Origin: Clostridiales bacterium | GTDB taxonomy: Bacteria > Bacillota > Clostridia > Oscillospirales > Acutalibacteraceae | Reading direction: 5' to 3' | Length of the DNA stretch: 64,000 nucleotides | NCBI GenBank assembly: GCA_019418545.1 | Contig: DYBQ01000002.1 | Span: 117,131-181,130 of the forward strand | In this document: piece after piece, positions 8,404 through 17,524 of the stretch | How the letters are laid out: the number at the start of each line of letters is the position of its first letter | Position numbering within the stretch: position 1 is the first letter of the stretch | Program-made: the position numbers and the translations under genes | Notes under the pieces: generated by a model | The model's input: the letters and a program-made list of their open reading frames with translations, nothing else | The model's database searches: none | What the model was told of the DNA's origin: nothing

Positions 8404-9312
8404 TTATCCCTTCATGGTGCGCACCAGCACAGCTTTCTGGGCGTGGAGGCGGTTCTCGGCCTCGTCAAAAATTTCGTTGGCGTGGGCCTCAAACACCTCG
8501 GCGGTAATTTCCTCTTCCCGGTGAGCGGGCAGGCAGTGGAGCACCATGGCATCAGAGTGTGCCTTGGACATGAGCTCTGCGTTTACCTGATAGCCGGCAA
8601 AAGCAGCTTCACGGGCAGCTTTCTCCTCTTCCTGACCCATGGAGGTCCACACGTCAGTGATGACCACATCGGCATCCACGGCAGCTTCCAGAGGCTTGTC
8701 GGTCATGAAGAACTTATCACCATACTGGGCAGCAAAATCCAGAATCATCTGGGGCGGACGGTACCCCTCGGGGCAGGCCACGGAAACGCTCATGCCAACT
8801 TTCAAGCAACCTACAATCAGGGAGTTCATCATATTGTTGCCGTCGCCGATAAAGCACATTTTCAGGCCTTCCAGAGAACCCTTATACTCCCGGATGGTCA
8901 TCAGGTCGGCCAGAATCTGACAGGGGTGGGCCAGGTCGGTCAGGCCGTTGATGATCGGGATGGAGCCGTATTCCACCAGTGCCTCCACTTCTGCCTGCTC
9001 AAAGGTACGAATCATAATGCCGTCCAGATACCGGGAGAGCACGCGGGCGGTATCCTGCACCGCTTCACCCCGGCCAATCTGGGAATCCTTGGAGGAGATG
9101 AACAGGGCATGGCCGCCCAGCTGGTACATACCGGTTTCAAAGGAAACACGAGTACGGGTGGAGGACTTCTCAAAGATCATGCCCAAGGTTTTGCCCTTTA
9201 GATGATGGTGTTCAATGCCGTGTTTCTGCTCATATTTGAGCTGGTCGGCAAGGTTCAGCAAATCAATAATTTCCTCGGTGGAAAGATCCATCATTTTCAA
9301 AAGATGTTTCAT
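8404..9312 (-). CDS. argF: ornithine carbamoyltransferase
   Basis: A 302-residue enzyme making citrulline from ornithine and carbamoyl phosphate. The carbamoyl-phosphate site SSTRTR is near residue 50, HPCQ near 128, and the ornithine-side motif HCLPAHREEEI near 268. Length is normal for the trimeric anabolic enzyme. GGAGG lies eight bases before the ATG. It is the last gene of the arg operon, 83 bases after argD. A catabolic role would need arcA or arcC neighbours, which are absent. Confidence 0.95.
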   Translation of the reverse strand: MKHLLKMMDLSTEEIIDLLNLADQLKYEQKHGIEHHHLKGKTLGMIFEKSSTRTRVSFETGMYQLGGHALFISSKDSQIGRGEAVQDTARVLSRYLDGIMIRTFEQAEVEALVEYGSIPIINGLTDLAHPCQILADLMTIREYKGSLEGLKMCFIGDGNNMMNSLIVGCLKVGMSVSVACPEGYRPPQMILDFAAQYGDKFFMTDKPLEAAVDADVVITDVWTSMGQEEEKAAREAAFAGYQVNAELMSKAHSDAMVLHCLPAHREEEITAEVFEAHANEIFDEAENRLHAQKAVLVRTMKG

Positions 9313-9395
9313 TAGAATGACCTCCCTTATAGTTGATAATTTATCATGGATAGGCGGTCAGTAGCCGCCCGTTTCGAATTTGTAGAAAACTCGTT

Positions 9396-10580
9396 TTACA
9401 GCGCTTCCAGCACTGCTTTCAGCCGTGCCAGACCTTTGTCGATTTCTTCTTTGGTGATGGTCAGCGGCGGCAGGAAACGGAGTGCCGAGTGAGCCGTCAA
9501 AATCAGCAGACCTGCATCGATACAGGCAGAAGCCACATTTCCAGCCGTTTTGCCGCAATCTTTGGCCACATCTGCGCCGATCATCAAGCCCATGCCCCGG
9601 ACATTCTCAATGTGGGGCAGCTCTGCCAGTTTCTCCCGGAAGTATTCGCCCTTCTCGTTGACCTTTGCCAGAAACTCCGGCGTATTCACCCGGGACAGCA
9701 CTTCCAGCGCACCGGCGCACACAATGGGGTTTCCGCCAAAGGTGGAGCCATGCATTCCGCCGATAAGCACATTTTGCAGCTTTTCGCCGCACAGGCAGGC
9801 GCCGATGGGAAGACCGCCGCCCAGGCCCTTGGCGCTGCTCACCACGTCGGGGAGAATGTCGAAATTCTGATAGCAATAGAAAGCGCCGGTTCTGCCGATA
9901 CCGGTCTGCACTTCGTCCACCAGAAGCAGCACGTTTTTCTCATCGCACAGCTTCCGCAGTCCCTGCACAAACTCTTTTTCCAGCAGGAACATACCGCCTT
10001 CGCCCTGAATCAGCTCTACCATGACCGCGCAGGTTTTGTCGGTGATGGCTTTCTCTACCGCTGCCAAATCATTGGCGGGGGCATAATCAAAACCCTCGGT
10101 AAAGGGGAAGAACCATTTATGAAATTCATCCTGCCCGGTAGCCGCCAGCGTGGTAACGGTTCTGCCGTGGAAGGAATTCTGCAAAGTCACAACCCGGTTT
10201 TTCTCCGGGGACTGCTCCATGCCCCATTTTCTCGCCAGCTTAATGGCGCATTCGTTGGCCTCTGCGCCGGAGTTGCCAAAAAATACTTTGGAAAGGCCGG
10301 AGACTTTGCAAATTTCTTCTGCCAGCTTTGTCTGCACCGGATTATAGTACAGGTTGGAAATATGCTGGAGCTCCCCGGCCTGACGGGAAACCGCCTGTAC
10401 CCAGCCTTCATCGCACCAGCCCAGTGCGTTTACGCCGATACCACTGGTAAAGTCGATGTAGTCCTTTCCTTCCGTATCCCAGGCGGTTACACCCTTGCCT
10501 TTTACCAGTGCAACAGGAAACCGGCCATAGGTGTGCATCATGTTTGCCTGTTCCTGCTGCTTTACCTGTTCAAAATTCAT
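9396..10580 (-). CDS. argD: acetylornithine aminotransferase
   Basis: A 394-residue class III aminotransferase that converts N-acetylglutamate semialdehyde to N-acetylornithine with PLP. The cofactor lysine is K251 in SSAKGLGGGLPIG. The Asp that contacts the PLP ring nitrogen is in LLLVDEVQTGIGR, and the GNSGAEANE phosphate-binding loop is at about 102-110. The correct start is MNFEQVKQQ at 10580, with AAGGAGG eight bases upstream; the open frame runs 33 codons further but overlaps argB and has no ribosome site. It follows argB by 13 bases. Confidence 0.95.
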   Translation of the reverse strand: MNFEQVKQQEQANMMHTYGRFPVALVKGKGVTAWDTEGKDYIDFTSGIGVNALGWCDEGWVQAVSRQAGELQHISNLYYNPVQTKLAEEICKVSGLSKVFFGNSGAEANECAIKLARKWGMEQSPEKNRVVTLQNSFHGRTVTTLAATGQDEFHKWFFPFTEGFDYAPANDLAAVEKAITDKTCAVMVELIQGEGGMFLLEKEFVQGLRKLCDEKNVLLLVDEVQTGIGRTGAFYCYQNFDILPDVVSSAKGLGGGLPIGACLCGEKLQNVLIGGMHGSTFGGNPIVCAGALEVLSRVNTPEFLAKVNEKGEYFREKLAELPHIENVRGMGLMIGADVAKDCGKTAGNVASACIDAGLLILTAHSALRFLPPLTITKEEIDKGLARLKAVLEAL

Positions 10581-10593
10581 GGAAAAGACCTCC

Positions 10594-11451
10594 TTAATAG
10601 AACATGGTGCCAACGCCCTCGTCGGAGAACAGCTCGATGAGGATAGAGTGAGGAATGCGTCCGTCAATGATATGGGCACGTTCCACGCCCTGACGGACAG
10701 CCTCTACACAGCAGTCGATTTTAGGAATCATACCGCCGCTGATAATGCCCTGCCGCTGATAGCTGGGCACCTCGCTGACGTTTACCACGGGAATCAGGCT
10801 GTTTTCATCGTCTTTATCCCGCAGCAGGCCCCGCACGTCGGTCATGAGAATGAGTTTGACTGCGTCCAGCTTGGCGGCAATCTGTGCAGCGGCGATATCG
10901 GCGTTGATGTTGTAAACCTCGCCATGGTCGCCGCCTGCCACTGTAGCGATTACCGGAATATATCCGCAGGCAACTACATTTTCAATGATTTCGGTATTGA
11001 CCTTTTTGATCTCGCCCACATAGCCCAGATCTTCTCCGGTCATCAGCTTTTCGGCTTTCAGCAGCCCGCCGTCCAGACCGCACAGACCCACTGCCTTGCC
11101 GCTGTGCTGTTCCAGATGCTGTACCAGCTGTTTGTTCACCTTGCCAGCCAATACCTGCTGGACGATCTCCATGGTCTCTGCATCGGTATAGCGCAGGCCG
11201 TTGACGAAACGGCTTTCCTTACCGATTTTTTTCAGCATGGAACTAATTTCCGGGCCGCCGCCGTGTACCAGCACCACATTGATGCCCACGGACTGCATCA
11301 GAACGATATCGCTCATGACGGCCTCTTTCAGCTCTTCGTTAATCATGGCATTGCCGCCGTATTTGACGACAACCGTCTTTCCTGCATATTTCTGAATATA
11401 GGGCAGGGCCTGTACCAGCACCTGCGCCCGGTTATGATTGGAAATCTGCAT
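10594..11451 (-). CDS. argB: acetylglutamate kinase
   Basis: A 285-residue amino-acid kinase that phosphorylates N-acetylglutamate, usually the arginine-feedback step. VVKYGGNAM near residue 28 and LVHGGGPEI near 63 form the phosphate- and substrate-binding loops, and VNKQLVQHL and the C-terminal GGMIPKI also fit. The start is MQISNHN at 11451, with a purine-rich AAGGGG six bases upstream. An N-terminal helix preceding the YGGNAM strand is of the type found in arginine-sensitive hexameric enzymes, which is inference. It lies between argJ and argD. Confidence 0.95.
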   Translation of the reverse strand: MQISNHNRAQVLVQALPYIQKYAGKTVVVKYGGNAMINEELKEAVMSDIVLMQSVGINVVLVHGGGPEISSMLKKIGKESRFVNGLRYTDAETMEIVQQVLAGKVNKQLVQHLEQHSGKAVGLCGLDGGLLKAEKLMTGEDLGYVGEIKKVNTEIIENVVACGYIPVIATVAGGDHGEVYNINADIAAAQIAAKLDAVKLILMTDVRGLLRDKDDENSLIPVVNVSEVPSYQRQGIISGGMIPKIDCCVEAVRQGVERAHIIDGRIPHSILIELFSDEGVGTMFY

Positions 11452-11482
11452 ATTCTTCCCCTTCTCTCTCGTCTTTCTCAAA

Positions 11483-12703
11483 TCAGGTCCGATAGTCCCC
11501 GTTGATGCGCACATACTCATAGGTCAGGTCGCAGCCATAGGCTTCCGCGCTGCCGTCACCATCGTGGAGAGTAACGTTGATATCCACTTCGTTTTCCAGC
11601 AGCACCTTTTTGGCAACATCCTCGTCAAAGGGGATGCCTGCGCCATCTTTGCAAACAGCCACAGTGCCAGCATTGGAAGTAAAGCTCACGTCCACTTTGT
11701 TAATGTCCACTTCTGCGCCGGAATAGCCGATTGCGCACAGCACACGGCCCCAGTTAGCATCTGCACCGAACATAGCGGCCTTTACCAGACTGGAGCAGAT
11801 GACCGCTTTGGAGATTACCCGGGCGGTTTCCAGATCTTTTGCACCGGTGAGCTTGCACACCAGCAGGCGGCTTGCGCCCTCGCCGTCGCCGCCGATCATC
11901 CGGGCCAGCTGAATGCACATGGCGTCCAGCGCTTCACAGAAAGCGGCATAGTCCGCGTTTTCGCTGTCGATCAGTTCGTTTCCGGCAAGACCGTTTGCCA
12001 TAATGGTCAAGGTATCGTTAGTAGAAGTATCGCCGTCAATGCTCACCATATTGAAGCTCTTGTCGGCGGCGGCCTGCAAAGCTTTTTGCAGCATGGGGGT
12101 GGAAACTGCCGCGTCGGTAGTCAAAAAGCTGAGCATGGTGCCCATGTTGGGGTGGATCATGCCGCTGCCTTTTGCAATGCCGCCGATGCGCACGGTTTTG
12201 CCGCCCAGTTCCAGATCTACCGCCACTTCCTTGCGGATGGTGTCGGTGGTCATGATTGCGTCGGCTGCATCTGCGCTGCCAAAGGGGTTCAGCAGCTTGG
12301 CGGCTTCCGGGGTGCCCTGTTCAATGGGCTCAATGGGAAGAATCTCGCCAATGACGCCGGTGGAGGCCACAATAATGTCGGAGGGGTCCAGATTCAGCGC
12401 CTGTCCGGCGATTTCGCACATCCGCCATGCCTTTTCCTCGCCGTCAGCGTTGCAGGTATTGGCGTTGCCGCTGTTACAGATAACAGCCTGCGCAATGCCA
12501 TTTTGCAGGTTGCGCTTGGTCACCAGAATGGGCGCGCCCTTGACTTTGTTGAGGGTATAAATACCGGCGGCGTTGCAGGGGACAGAGCTGGCAATAAGGG
12601 CCAGATCCCGCTTGGACTTATTGCGCCGGATGCCACAGTGAACGCCTGCGGCGGAAAAACCCTGTGCGGCAGTGACGCCGCCATCAATAAATGTATAGGA
12701 CAT
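11483..12703 (-). CDS. argJ: bifunctional glutamate N-acetyltransferase / ornithine acetyltransferase
   Basis: A 406-residue Ntn-type proenzyme that recycles the acetyl group from N-acetylornithine to glutamate. The autocleavage site is in HPNMGTMLSF, where T189 becomes the N-terminal nucleophile of the beta chain. Here the residue before it is Gly instead of the usual Ala. The N-terminal YTLNKVKGAP and STGVIGE (oxyanion region) are intact. The start is MSYTFID at 12703, with AAGGAGG seven bases upstream. Having argJ implies the cyclic arginine pathway. ArgJ often sits beside argC, but no argC is present here. Confidence 0.95.
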   Translation of the reverse strand: MSYTFIDGGVTAAQGFSAAGVHCGIRRNKSKRDLALIASSVPCNAAGIYTLNKVKGAPILVTKRNLQNGIAQAVICNSGNANTCNADGEEKAWRMCEIAGQALNLDPSDIIVASTGVIGEILPIEPIEQGTPEAAKLLNPFGSADAADAIMTTDTIRKEVAVDLELGGKTVRIGGIAKGSGMIHPNMGTMLSFLTTDAAVSTPMLQKALQAAADKSFNMVSIDGDTSTNDTLTIMANGLAGNELIDSENADYAAFCEALDAMCIQLARMIGGDGEGASRLLVCKLTGAKDLETARVISKAVICSSLVKAAMFGADANWGRVLCAIGYSGAEVDINKVDVSFTSNAGTVAVCKDGAGIPFDEDVAKKVLLENEVDINVTLHDGDGSAEAYGCDLTYEYVRINGDYRT

Positions 12704-12831
12704 AATGGAACCTCCTTGGTCAATCCAACACACCATACAGGTGGGAGTATCGGGGGCGGCTGTCAGCCGCTCGCTTTTCTATATAACCATATAACCATTA
12801 GATACGCCATGCGCATCCGTAAAGTCATTTT

Positions 12832-14211
12832 TTACATTGCTTCCAGTGTTTTCAGCATTCCCTTTGCCTGAGACTTGACATTCTCGGGAGCCGGTCCGCC
12901 GTACACGGTGCGGCCATTGACACACTTTTCAAGGGAAATTGCCTGATATACGCCCTCGTCAAACTCGGAGCAAACCTTTTGATATTCTTCCATAGAGAGG
13001 CTTTCCAGCGTTTCGCCCAACTCGATGCACCGTGCCACCAGTTCGCCGGTAATGCGGTAGGCATCGCGGAAGGGCAGACCCTTTTCTCCCACCAGATAGT
13101 CGGCGCAGTCGGTAGCGTTGATAAAGCCCTTCGCAGCGGCAGCCCGCATATTGTCGGTGAGCACCCGCATGGTGTCGATCATGGGGATAAAGGCCGTCAA
13201 GCACAGCTTGAGGGTATCTACTGCGTCAAAAATCGCCTCTTTATCCTCCTGCATATCCTTGTTGTAGGCCAGCGGCAGTCCCTTGAGCATGGAGAGCAGC
13301 GTCATCAGGTCGCCGAACACCCGGCCGCTCTTGCCGCGCACCAGCTCGGCAATATCCGGGTTTTTCTTCTGGGGCATAATGCTGGAACCGGTGGAAAACG
13401 CATCGTCCAGCTCGATAAACTTAAACTCCCAGGAGCACCACAGGATAATTTCCTCAGAGAACCGGGACAGATGCACCATGGCCAAAGAGATGGCAGAAGC
13501 CAACTCCACGCAGAAGTCGCGGTCGGAAACGCCGTCCAGGCTGTTGCGGCTTACCTGCGCAAAACCCAGCAGATCAGCAGTCATACGGCGATCCAGCGGA
13601 TAGGTGGTGCCTGCCAGAGCACCGGAGCCCAAAGGCATCACGTCCATACGCTTCACAGCATCCTGCATCCGGCCGATATCCCGCAGGAACATCTCCCCAT
13701 AAGCCAGCAGATGGTGGCCAAAGGTGATGGGCTGTGCCCGCTGCAAATGGGTATAGCCGGGCATGATGGTCTCGCTGTACTCCATAGCTTTGTTGGCCAC
13801 CACGGTGCACAGCTCTTTCAGCTGGCTGATAAGCCCGGCGGCTTCCTTTTTCAAGGTCATGCGGATGTCCAGCGCCACCTGGTCATTCCGGCTTCGGGCG
13901 GTGTGCAGCCGCTTGCCAGCACTGCCCAAACGCTGGGTGAGCTCGCCCTCCACAAAGGTGTGGATGTCCTCGGCGTTAGGATCAATGGGAAGTGTGCCCG
14001 CGGTGATCTCATCGCTGATTTTTTGCAGCTCGTCGCAGATCTTCTCGGACTCCGCTTTGTCGATAATGCCGCAGGCCCCCAGCATGGTAGCATGGGCGAT
14101 GCTCCCGCGGATATCCTCCTGATACATACGGCTGTCAAAGGAAATAGACGAGTTAAAGTCGTTGGTTTTGGGGTCAAGCTCCTTGTGGAAGCGTCCTGCC
14201 CATAGTTTCAC
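12832..14211 (-). CDS. argH: argininosuccinate lyase
   Basis: A 459-residue fumarase/aspartase-superfamily enzyme, final step of arginine synthesis. The signature GSSIMPQKKNPD (catalytic Ser loop) is near residue 280 and HTARSRNDQV near 107. The start is a GTG at 14211 (MKLWAGRF), with GGAGG eight bases upstream. An in-frame TTG 15 bases earlier lies inside the ribosome site. It follows argG by 103 bases containing a hairpin and precedes argJ by 128 bases. Confidence 0.95.
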   Translation of the reverse strand: MKLWAGRFHKELDPKTNDFNSSISFDSRMYQEDIRGSIAHATMLGACGIIDKAESEKICDELQKISDEITAGTLPIDPNAEDIHTFVEGELTQRLGSAGKRLHTARSRNDQVALDIRMTLKKEAAGLISQLKELCTVVANKAMEYSETIMPGYTHLQRAQPITFGHHLLAYGEMFLRDIGRMQDAVKRMDVMPLGSGALAGTTYPLDRRMTADLLGFAQVSRNSLDGVSDRDFCVELASAISLAMVHLSRFSEEIILWCSWEFKFIELDDAFSTGSSIMPQKKNPDIAELVRGKSGRVFGDLMTLLSMLKGLPLAYNKDMQEDKEAIFDAVDTLKLCLTAFIPMIDTMRVLTDNMRAAAAKGFINATDCADYLVGEKGLPFRDAYRITGELVARCIELGETLESLSMEEYQKVCSEFDEGVYQAISLEKCVNGRTVYGGPAPENVKSQAKGMLKTLEAM

Positions 14212-14256
14212 GGCGTGTTCCTCCAAACTTCTGAATTTATCAAAATGAACACCAAA

Positions 14257-14291
14257 CCCCGCATACTCTCCCAGAAGGGGACTATGCGGGG
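14257..14291 (-). terminator. hairpin between argG and argH
   Basis: Arms CCCCGCATA and TATGCGGGG enclose a 17-base loop. The downstream stretch TTTGGTGTTCATTTT is only partly T-rich. It may be a leaky terminator or stability hairpin that sets argG above the distal genes. Confidence 0.5.
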
Positions 14292-14314
14292 ATTGTATGT
14301 TGTGAAAAGTCGGA

Positions 14315-15541
14315 TTATTTGTCCAGCTTCTGGCGCTTCATGGCCTGCACCTTGATGGGCAGTCCGAAGAGGTTGATGAATCCGGCGGAATCCTTCTGGT
14401 CGTAGACTTCGTCCTCGTCGAAAGTAGCGATCTCCTCGTCATACAGGGAGTAAGGAGAAGTGACGCCTGCGTCAATGATGTTGCCCTTGTACAGCTTCAG
14501 CTTCACATCGCCGGTAACGGTCTGCTGGGTGCTGGTAACGAAAGCAGACAGAGCCTCACGGAGAGGAGTGAACCACTGGCCGAAGTAGACCAAATCGGCA
14601 AACTTGAGACCAATCTGCTGCTTGTAGTGGTAGGTGTCGCGGTCGAGGCAGATTTCTTCCAGCTTGTTGTGAGCGTGGTAGAGGATGGCGCCGCCGGGAG
14701 TCTCATACACGCCGCGGCTCTTCATGCCGACCAGACGGTTTTCCACCATATCCACAATACCGACGCCGTTTCTGCCGCCCAGCTCGTTGAGCTTTTCGAT
14801 GAGCTCAACAGCGCCCAGCTCTTCGCCGTTGACAGCAGTGGGAACACCCTTTTCAAAGTGGATGGTCATATATTCCGGCTTGTCGGGAGCCTGCTCGGGA
14901 GAAACGCCCAGCTCCAGGAAGTTGGGGTCGTCATATTTGGGCTCGTTGGACGGGTCTTCCAAATCGAGGCCCTCGTGGGAGAGGTGCCACAGGTTCTTAT
15001 CCTTGGAATAGTTGGTTTCCCGGGTAATTTTCAGCGGGATGTTGTGAGCTTCTGCATACTCAATCTCGTCCTCTCTGGACTTGAGGTCCCAGATTCTCCA
15101 AGGAGCAATAATCTTCATCTCGGGAGCAAAAGCCTTGATGGACAGCTCAAAACGAACCTGGTCGTTGCCCTTACCGGTGCAGCCGTGGCAGATTGCGTCA
15201 GCGCCCTCAGCTCTGGCGATTTCTACAATACGCTTTGCAATGATAGGACGTGCAAAGGAAGTGCCCAGCAGATACTTATTCTCATATACAGCGCCAGCCT
15301 GCACGGTGGGATAAATGTAATCTTCAATGAATTCCTTTTTCAGGTCTTCGATGTACAGCTTGGAAGCGCCGGTCTTCTTGGCCTTCTCTTCCAGCCCGGT
15401 GAGCTCACTGCCCTGTCCCACATCAGCAGAAACAGCGATAACCTCGCAGTTGTCATAGTTTTCTTTGAGCCACGGGATGATGATGGAAGTATCCAGTCCG
15501 CCGGAATAGGCGAGAACAACTTTTTTAATCTTGTCAGCCAT
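14315..15541 (-). CDS. argG: argininosuccinate synthase
   Basis: A 408-residue ATP-dependent ligase joining citrulline and aspartate. The PP-loop [11 protein letters not shown] is at about residues 9-19; [13 protein letters not shown] near 125 and the aspartate/citrulline-binding regions are intact. AGGAGG lies eight bases before the ATG. It is the first gene of the operon, directly behind a promoter with an ARG box, so it probably receives the strongest arginine-dependent control. Confidence 0.95.
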   Translation of the reverse strand: MADKIKKVVLAYSGGLDTSIIIPWLKENYDNCEVIAVSADVGQGSELTGLEEKAKKTGASKLYIEDLKKEFIEDYIYPTVQAGAVYENKYLLGTSFARPIIAKRIVEIARAEGADAICHGCTGKGNDQVRFELSIKAFAPEMKIIAPWRIWDLKSREDEIEYAEAHNIPLKITRETNYSKDKNLWHLSHEGLDLEDPSNEPKYDDPNFLELGVSPEQAPDKPEYMTIHFEKGVPTAVNGEELGAVELIEKLNELGGRNGVGIVDMVENRLVGMKSRGVYETPGGAILYHAHNKLEEICLDRDTYHYKQQIGLKFADLVYFGQWFTPLREALSAFVTSTQQTVTGDVKLKLYKGNIIDAGVTSPYSLYDEEIATFDEDEVYDQKDSAGFINLFGLPIKVQAMKRQKLDK

Positions 15542-15626
15542 GAGTAAAGCCTCCTACTATGAATTTTTATCAAATCTCTTCCGGCACGCCCGGAAGAGCG
15601 GGTGTTTTATTGCCGGTATGCGTTTT

Positions 15627-15654
15627 ATTATACACCGTTTATACAGAAAATCAA
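15627..15654 (-). promoter_or_regulatory. predicted arg operon promoter
   Basis: TTGATT and TATAAT on the minus strand, spaced 16 bases, about 90 bases upstream of argG and immediately downstream of the ARG box. Confidence 0.65.
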
Positions 15655-15660
15655 GAGTTT

Positions 15661-15678
15661 TATGCATAAATATTCAGA
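15661..15678 (-). promoter_or_regulatory. ARG box, predicted ArgR/AhrC operator
   Basis: TATGCATAAATATTCAGA matches the ARG-box consensus WNTGAATWWWWATTCANW at 17 of 18 positions and ends seven bases from the -35 element. ArgR hexamers bind such boxes with arginine as co-repressor. A second, much weaker similarity overlaps the -10 element. Confidence 0.75.
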
Positions 15679-15829
15679 TTATCTTCTTTTCATAAATTCC
15701 TGCCTTACCAGTCGATAAAACTGTACAGTTTTTGTGCGTATCTGCAAATCACTCCTAAGTTTCTTCCAGTCTTTTCTATATCCTATATAATCAAATAGAC
15801 AAACTCCCGTTTTCTATACGCCTTGTCCC

Positions 15830-15858
15830 TTGACTTTTGACGCTGGACAGCTTACAAT
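15830..15858 (+). promoter_or_regulatory. predicted alr promoter
   Basis: TTGACT, a 17-base spacer, then TACAAT. Together with the divergent arg promoter and ARG box, this accounts for the 400-base gap between argG and alr. Confidence 0.65.
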
Positions 15859-15883
15859 AAATGGGTTTTAAAAAGCTGTCAGT

Positions 15884-15919
15884 GTATGCATAACCATACA
15901 GAAAATCGGTATGGTTTTT
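15884..15919 (+). promoter_or_regulatory. attenuator-like leader of alr with alternative hairpins
   Basis: AACCATAC pairs with GTATGGTT and is followed by three more T residues, a terminator-like hairpin just before the ribosome site. An upstream GTATG (15884-15888) can pair with the same CATAC segment, so the two folds exclude each other. The stems are short, and no ligand or leader peptide is evident. Confidence 0.45.
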
Positions 15920-15942
15920 AACTCTGCAAAGGAGATTGTTTT

Positions 15943-17136
15943 ATGCATGAATTTTTAAAGCGCACTTGGGCAGAAATCGACATGAATGCCATTGGCCACA
16001 ACTTTCGGGCAATTCGAGCCGCTTTGAAACCCGGTGTGAAAATGTGCTGTGTTGTAAAAGCCGACGCCTATGGCCATGGTGCGCCGATGGTTGCCAGAGA
16101 GTATCAGCGGCTGGGAGCCGACTGGTTTGCCGTTTCCAATTTGGAAGAGGCTATCCAGCTGCGCCGCTGCGCCATTACCCGGCCTATTCTCATTTTGGGC
16201 TATACACCGCCCCAAAAAGCCGAAGAACTTGCTGAACTAAACATTTCCCAGAGTGTACTATGTCTGGACTATGCCCGCCAGCTTTCCGGCTATGCACAGG
16301 TAGCAGGTGTACAGGTAAAAATGCACCTAAAAGTGGATACCGGTATGAGCCGGATTGGTTTTGTCTATCAAACTCCTGGAGACGGAGAAACTTCTCTTCG
16401 GGAAATGGAAGAAGCCTGTCGTTTGCCCGGTTTGATTCCTGAGGGGGTCTTTACCCATTTTGCCGTATCGGATGACGGAGATTCAGGCGAAAACTTTACA
16501 TTACGTCAGTTCACCTGTTTTAAAGAAGCTATCGACACACTGGAAAACAGGGGGATTCATTTTGCCATCCGTCATTGTGCCAACAGCGGCGCCATTGTGG
16601 ATTATCCCCAGCTGCAATTGGATATGGTACGTCCTGGTATCATTCTCTATGGTATGGAGCCTTCTGATTGTATCCGGCATCCGCTGGACTTGCGCCCGGC
16701 CATGGAGCTGAAAACGGTCATATCCCAGAAAAAAGCTATTCCTGCCGGGGCAACAGTCAGCTATGGCCGCACCTTTACTGCCGAAAAGGAAACCGTCATT
16801 GCTACCGTGCCCATCGGTTATGCGGATGGATATCCCCGGAAATTTTCGGGTCGGGCCGAAATGCTGGTGCATGGCAAGCGTGCGCCCATCGTTGGACGGG
16901 TGTGCATGGACCAGCTGATGCTGGATGTAACGGATATTCCCGAAGCGCGGGAAGGTGATGTGGTTACTGTGTTTGGCCGGGATGAAAACGCCTTTTTGCC
17001 GGTAGACGAACTGGCCGCCCTCAACGACACCATTCATTATGAAATGGTGTGTCTGGTGGGCAAACGCGTTCCGCGAATTTATTGGAAAAACGGAAAACAG
17101 GTGGGCGAACTGAATTACATTTGTCCAGCTGAATAA
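15943..17136 (+). CDS. alr: alanine racemase
   Basis: A 397-residue PLP enzyme making D-alanine for peptidoglycan. The cofactor lysine is K39 in VVKADAYGHG, and the second-base Tyr lies in VSYGRTF. The beta-domain has VCMDQLMLDVTD. AAAGGAG precedes the ATG. Length and motifs are those of a full enzyme. Its last ~89 bases are present again in damaged form about 390 bases downstream, beyond a small gene, so the 3' end has been duplicated or has served as an insertion point. Confidence 0.95.
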   Translation: MHEFLKRTWAEIDMNAIGHNFRAIRAALKPGVKMCCVVKADAYGHGAPMVAREYQRLGADWFAVSNLEEAIQLRRCAITRPILILGYTPPQKAEELAELNISQSVLCLDYARQLSGYAQVAGVQVKMHLKVDTGMSRIGFVYQTPGDGETSLREMEEACRLPGLIPEGVFTHFAVSDDGDSGENFTLRQFTCFKEAIDTLENRGIHFAIRHCANSGAIVDYPQLQLDMVRPGIILYGMEPSDCIRHPLDLRPAMELKTVISQKKAIPAGATVSYGRTFTAEKETVIATVPIGYADGYPRKFSGRAEMLVHGKRAPIVGRVCMDQLMLDVTDIPEAREGDVVTVFGRDENAFLPVDELAALNDTIHYEMVCLVGKRVPRIYWKNGKQVGELNYICPAE

Positions 17137-17137
17137 A
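17049..17137 (+). repeat. direct repeat, copy A (3' end of alr)
   Basis: This stretch is the coding end of alr, including its stop codon. It recurs at 17525-17616 with only a few substitutions plus a two-base and a one-base insertion. Confidence 0.9.
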
Positions 17138-17244
17138 CAACCCAAACCCCTGTTTTTCTTAGGAATTTCCTTGCTTTTTCGACACACGGATGCTATCATT
17201 TGAGTAGAACCCGTATCTGCCGATTCTTCAAAAGGAGGGACATC

Positions 17245-17460
17245 ATGAGCGAAACGGTCAAAGGTTTGCTGGCAATGGCTGTGCTTTTCCTGTTGGGTGT
17301 GGCAATGGTATGTTTTCCACAGGTTCTTTGGAAAATCGAGAATTTTCTGACGACCAAAGGGGGAGAACCCAGCGATCTCTATCTGGTTCTAATGCGTGTG
17401 GGCGGCACGCTGTTCATCATGCTCAGTATCTTCCTCACCATCGGGATTTTGGCTTTCTGA
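17245..17460 (+). CDS. small two-segment membrane protein (possibly DUF6199-like)
   Basis: A 71-residue protein, MSETVKGLLAMAVLFLLG onward, with two hydrophobic helices (about 5-24 and 48-70). They are separated by a polar loop containing LWKIENFL and GGEPSDLY. The W..E..L / EPSDLYL pattern resembles a small membrane family I know as DUF6199; that is a weak recollection. AAAGGAGGG lies five to six bases before the ATG at 17245. The gene sits exactly between the two copies of the alr 3' end, so it probably arrived with that rearrangement. Confidence 0.65.
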   Translation: MSETVKGLLAMAVLFLLGVAMVCFPQVLWKIENFLTTKGGEPSDLYLVLMRVGGTLFIMLSIFLTIGILAF

Positions 17461-17524
17461 CAGAATCGGCTTTTCAAAAACTCTATTATGATTTGTATAA
17501 AAATGTTCGCTCATTATTAAAATA

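Noticed and set aside
10580..10679. 33-codon N-terminal extension of argD
   Set aside because: It overlaps argB coding sequence and lacks a ribosome site, while the internal ATG has AAGGAGG at ideal distance.
11438..14205. Open frames of about 400-480 codons on the plus strand across argJ and argH
   Set aside because: Antisense to genes with full catalytic motifs; no promoter or ribosome site.
15617..15634. Second ARG box overlapping the arg promoter -10
   Set aside because: Too many mismatches to the consensus; noted only as weak similarity.
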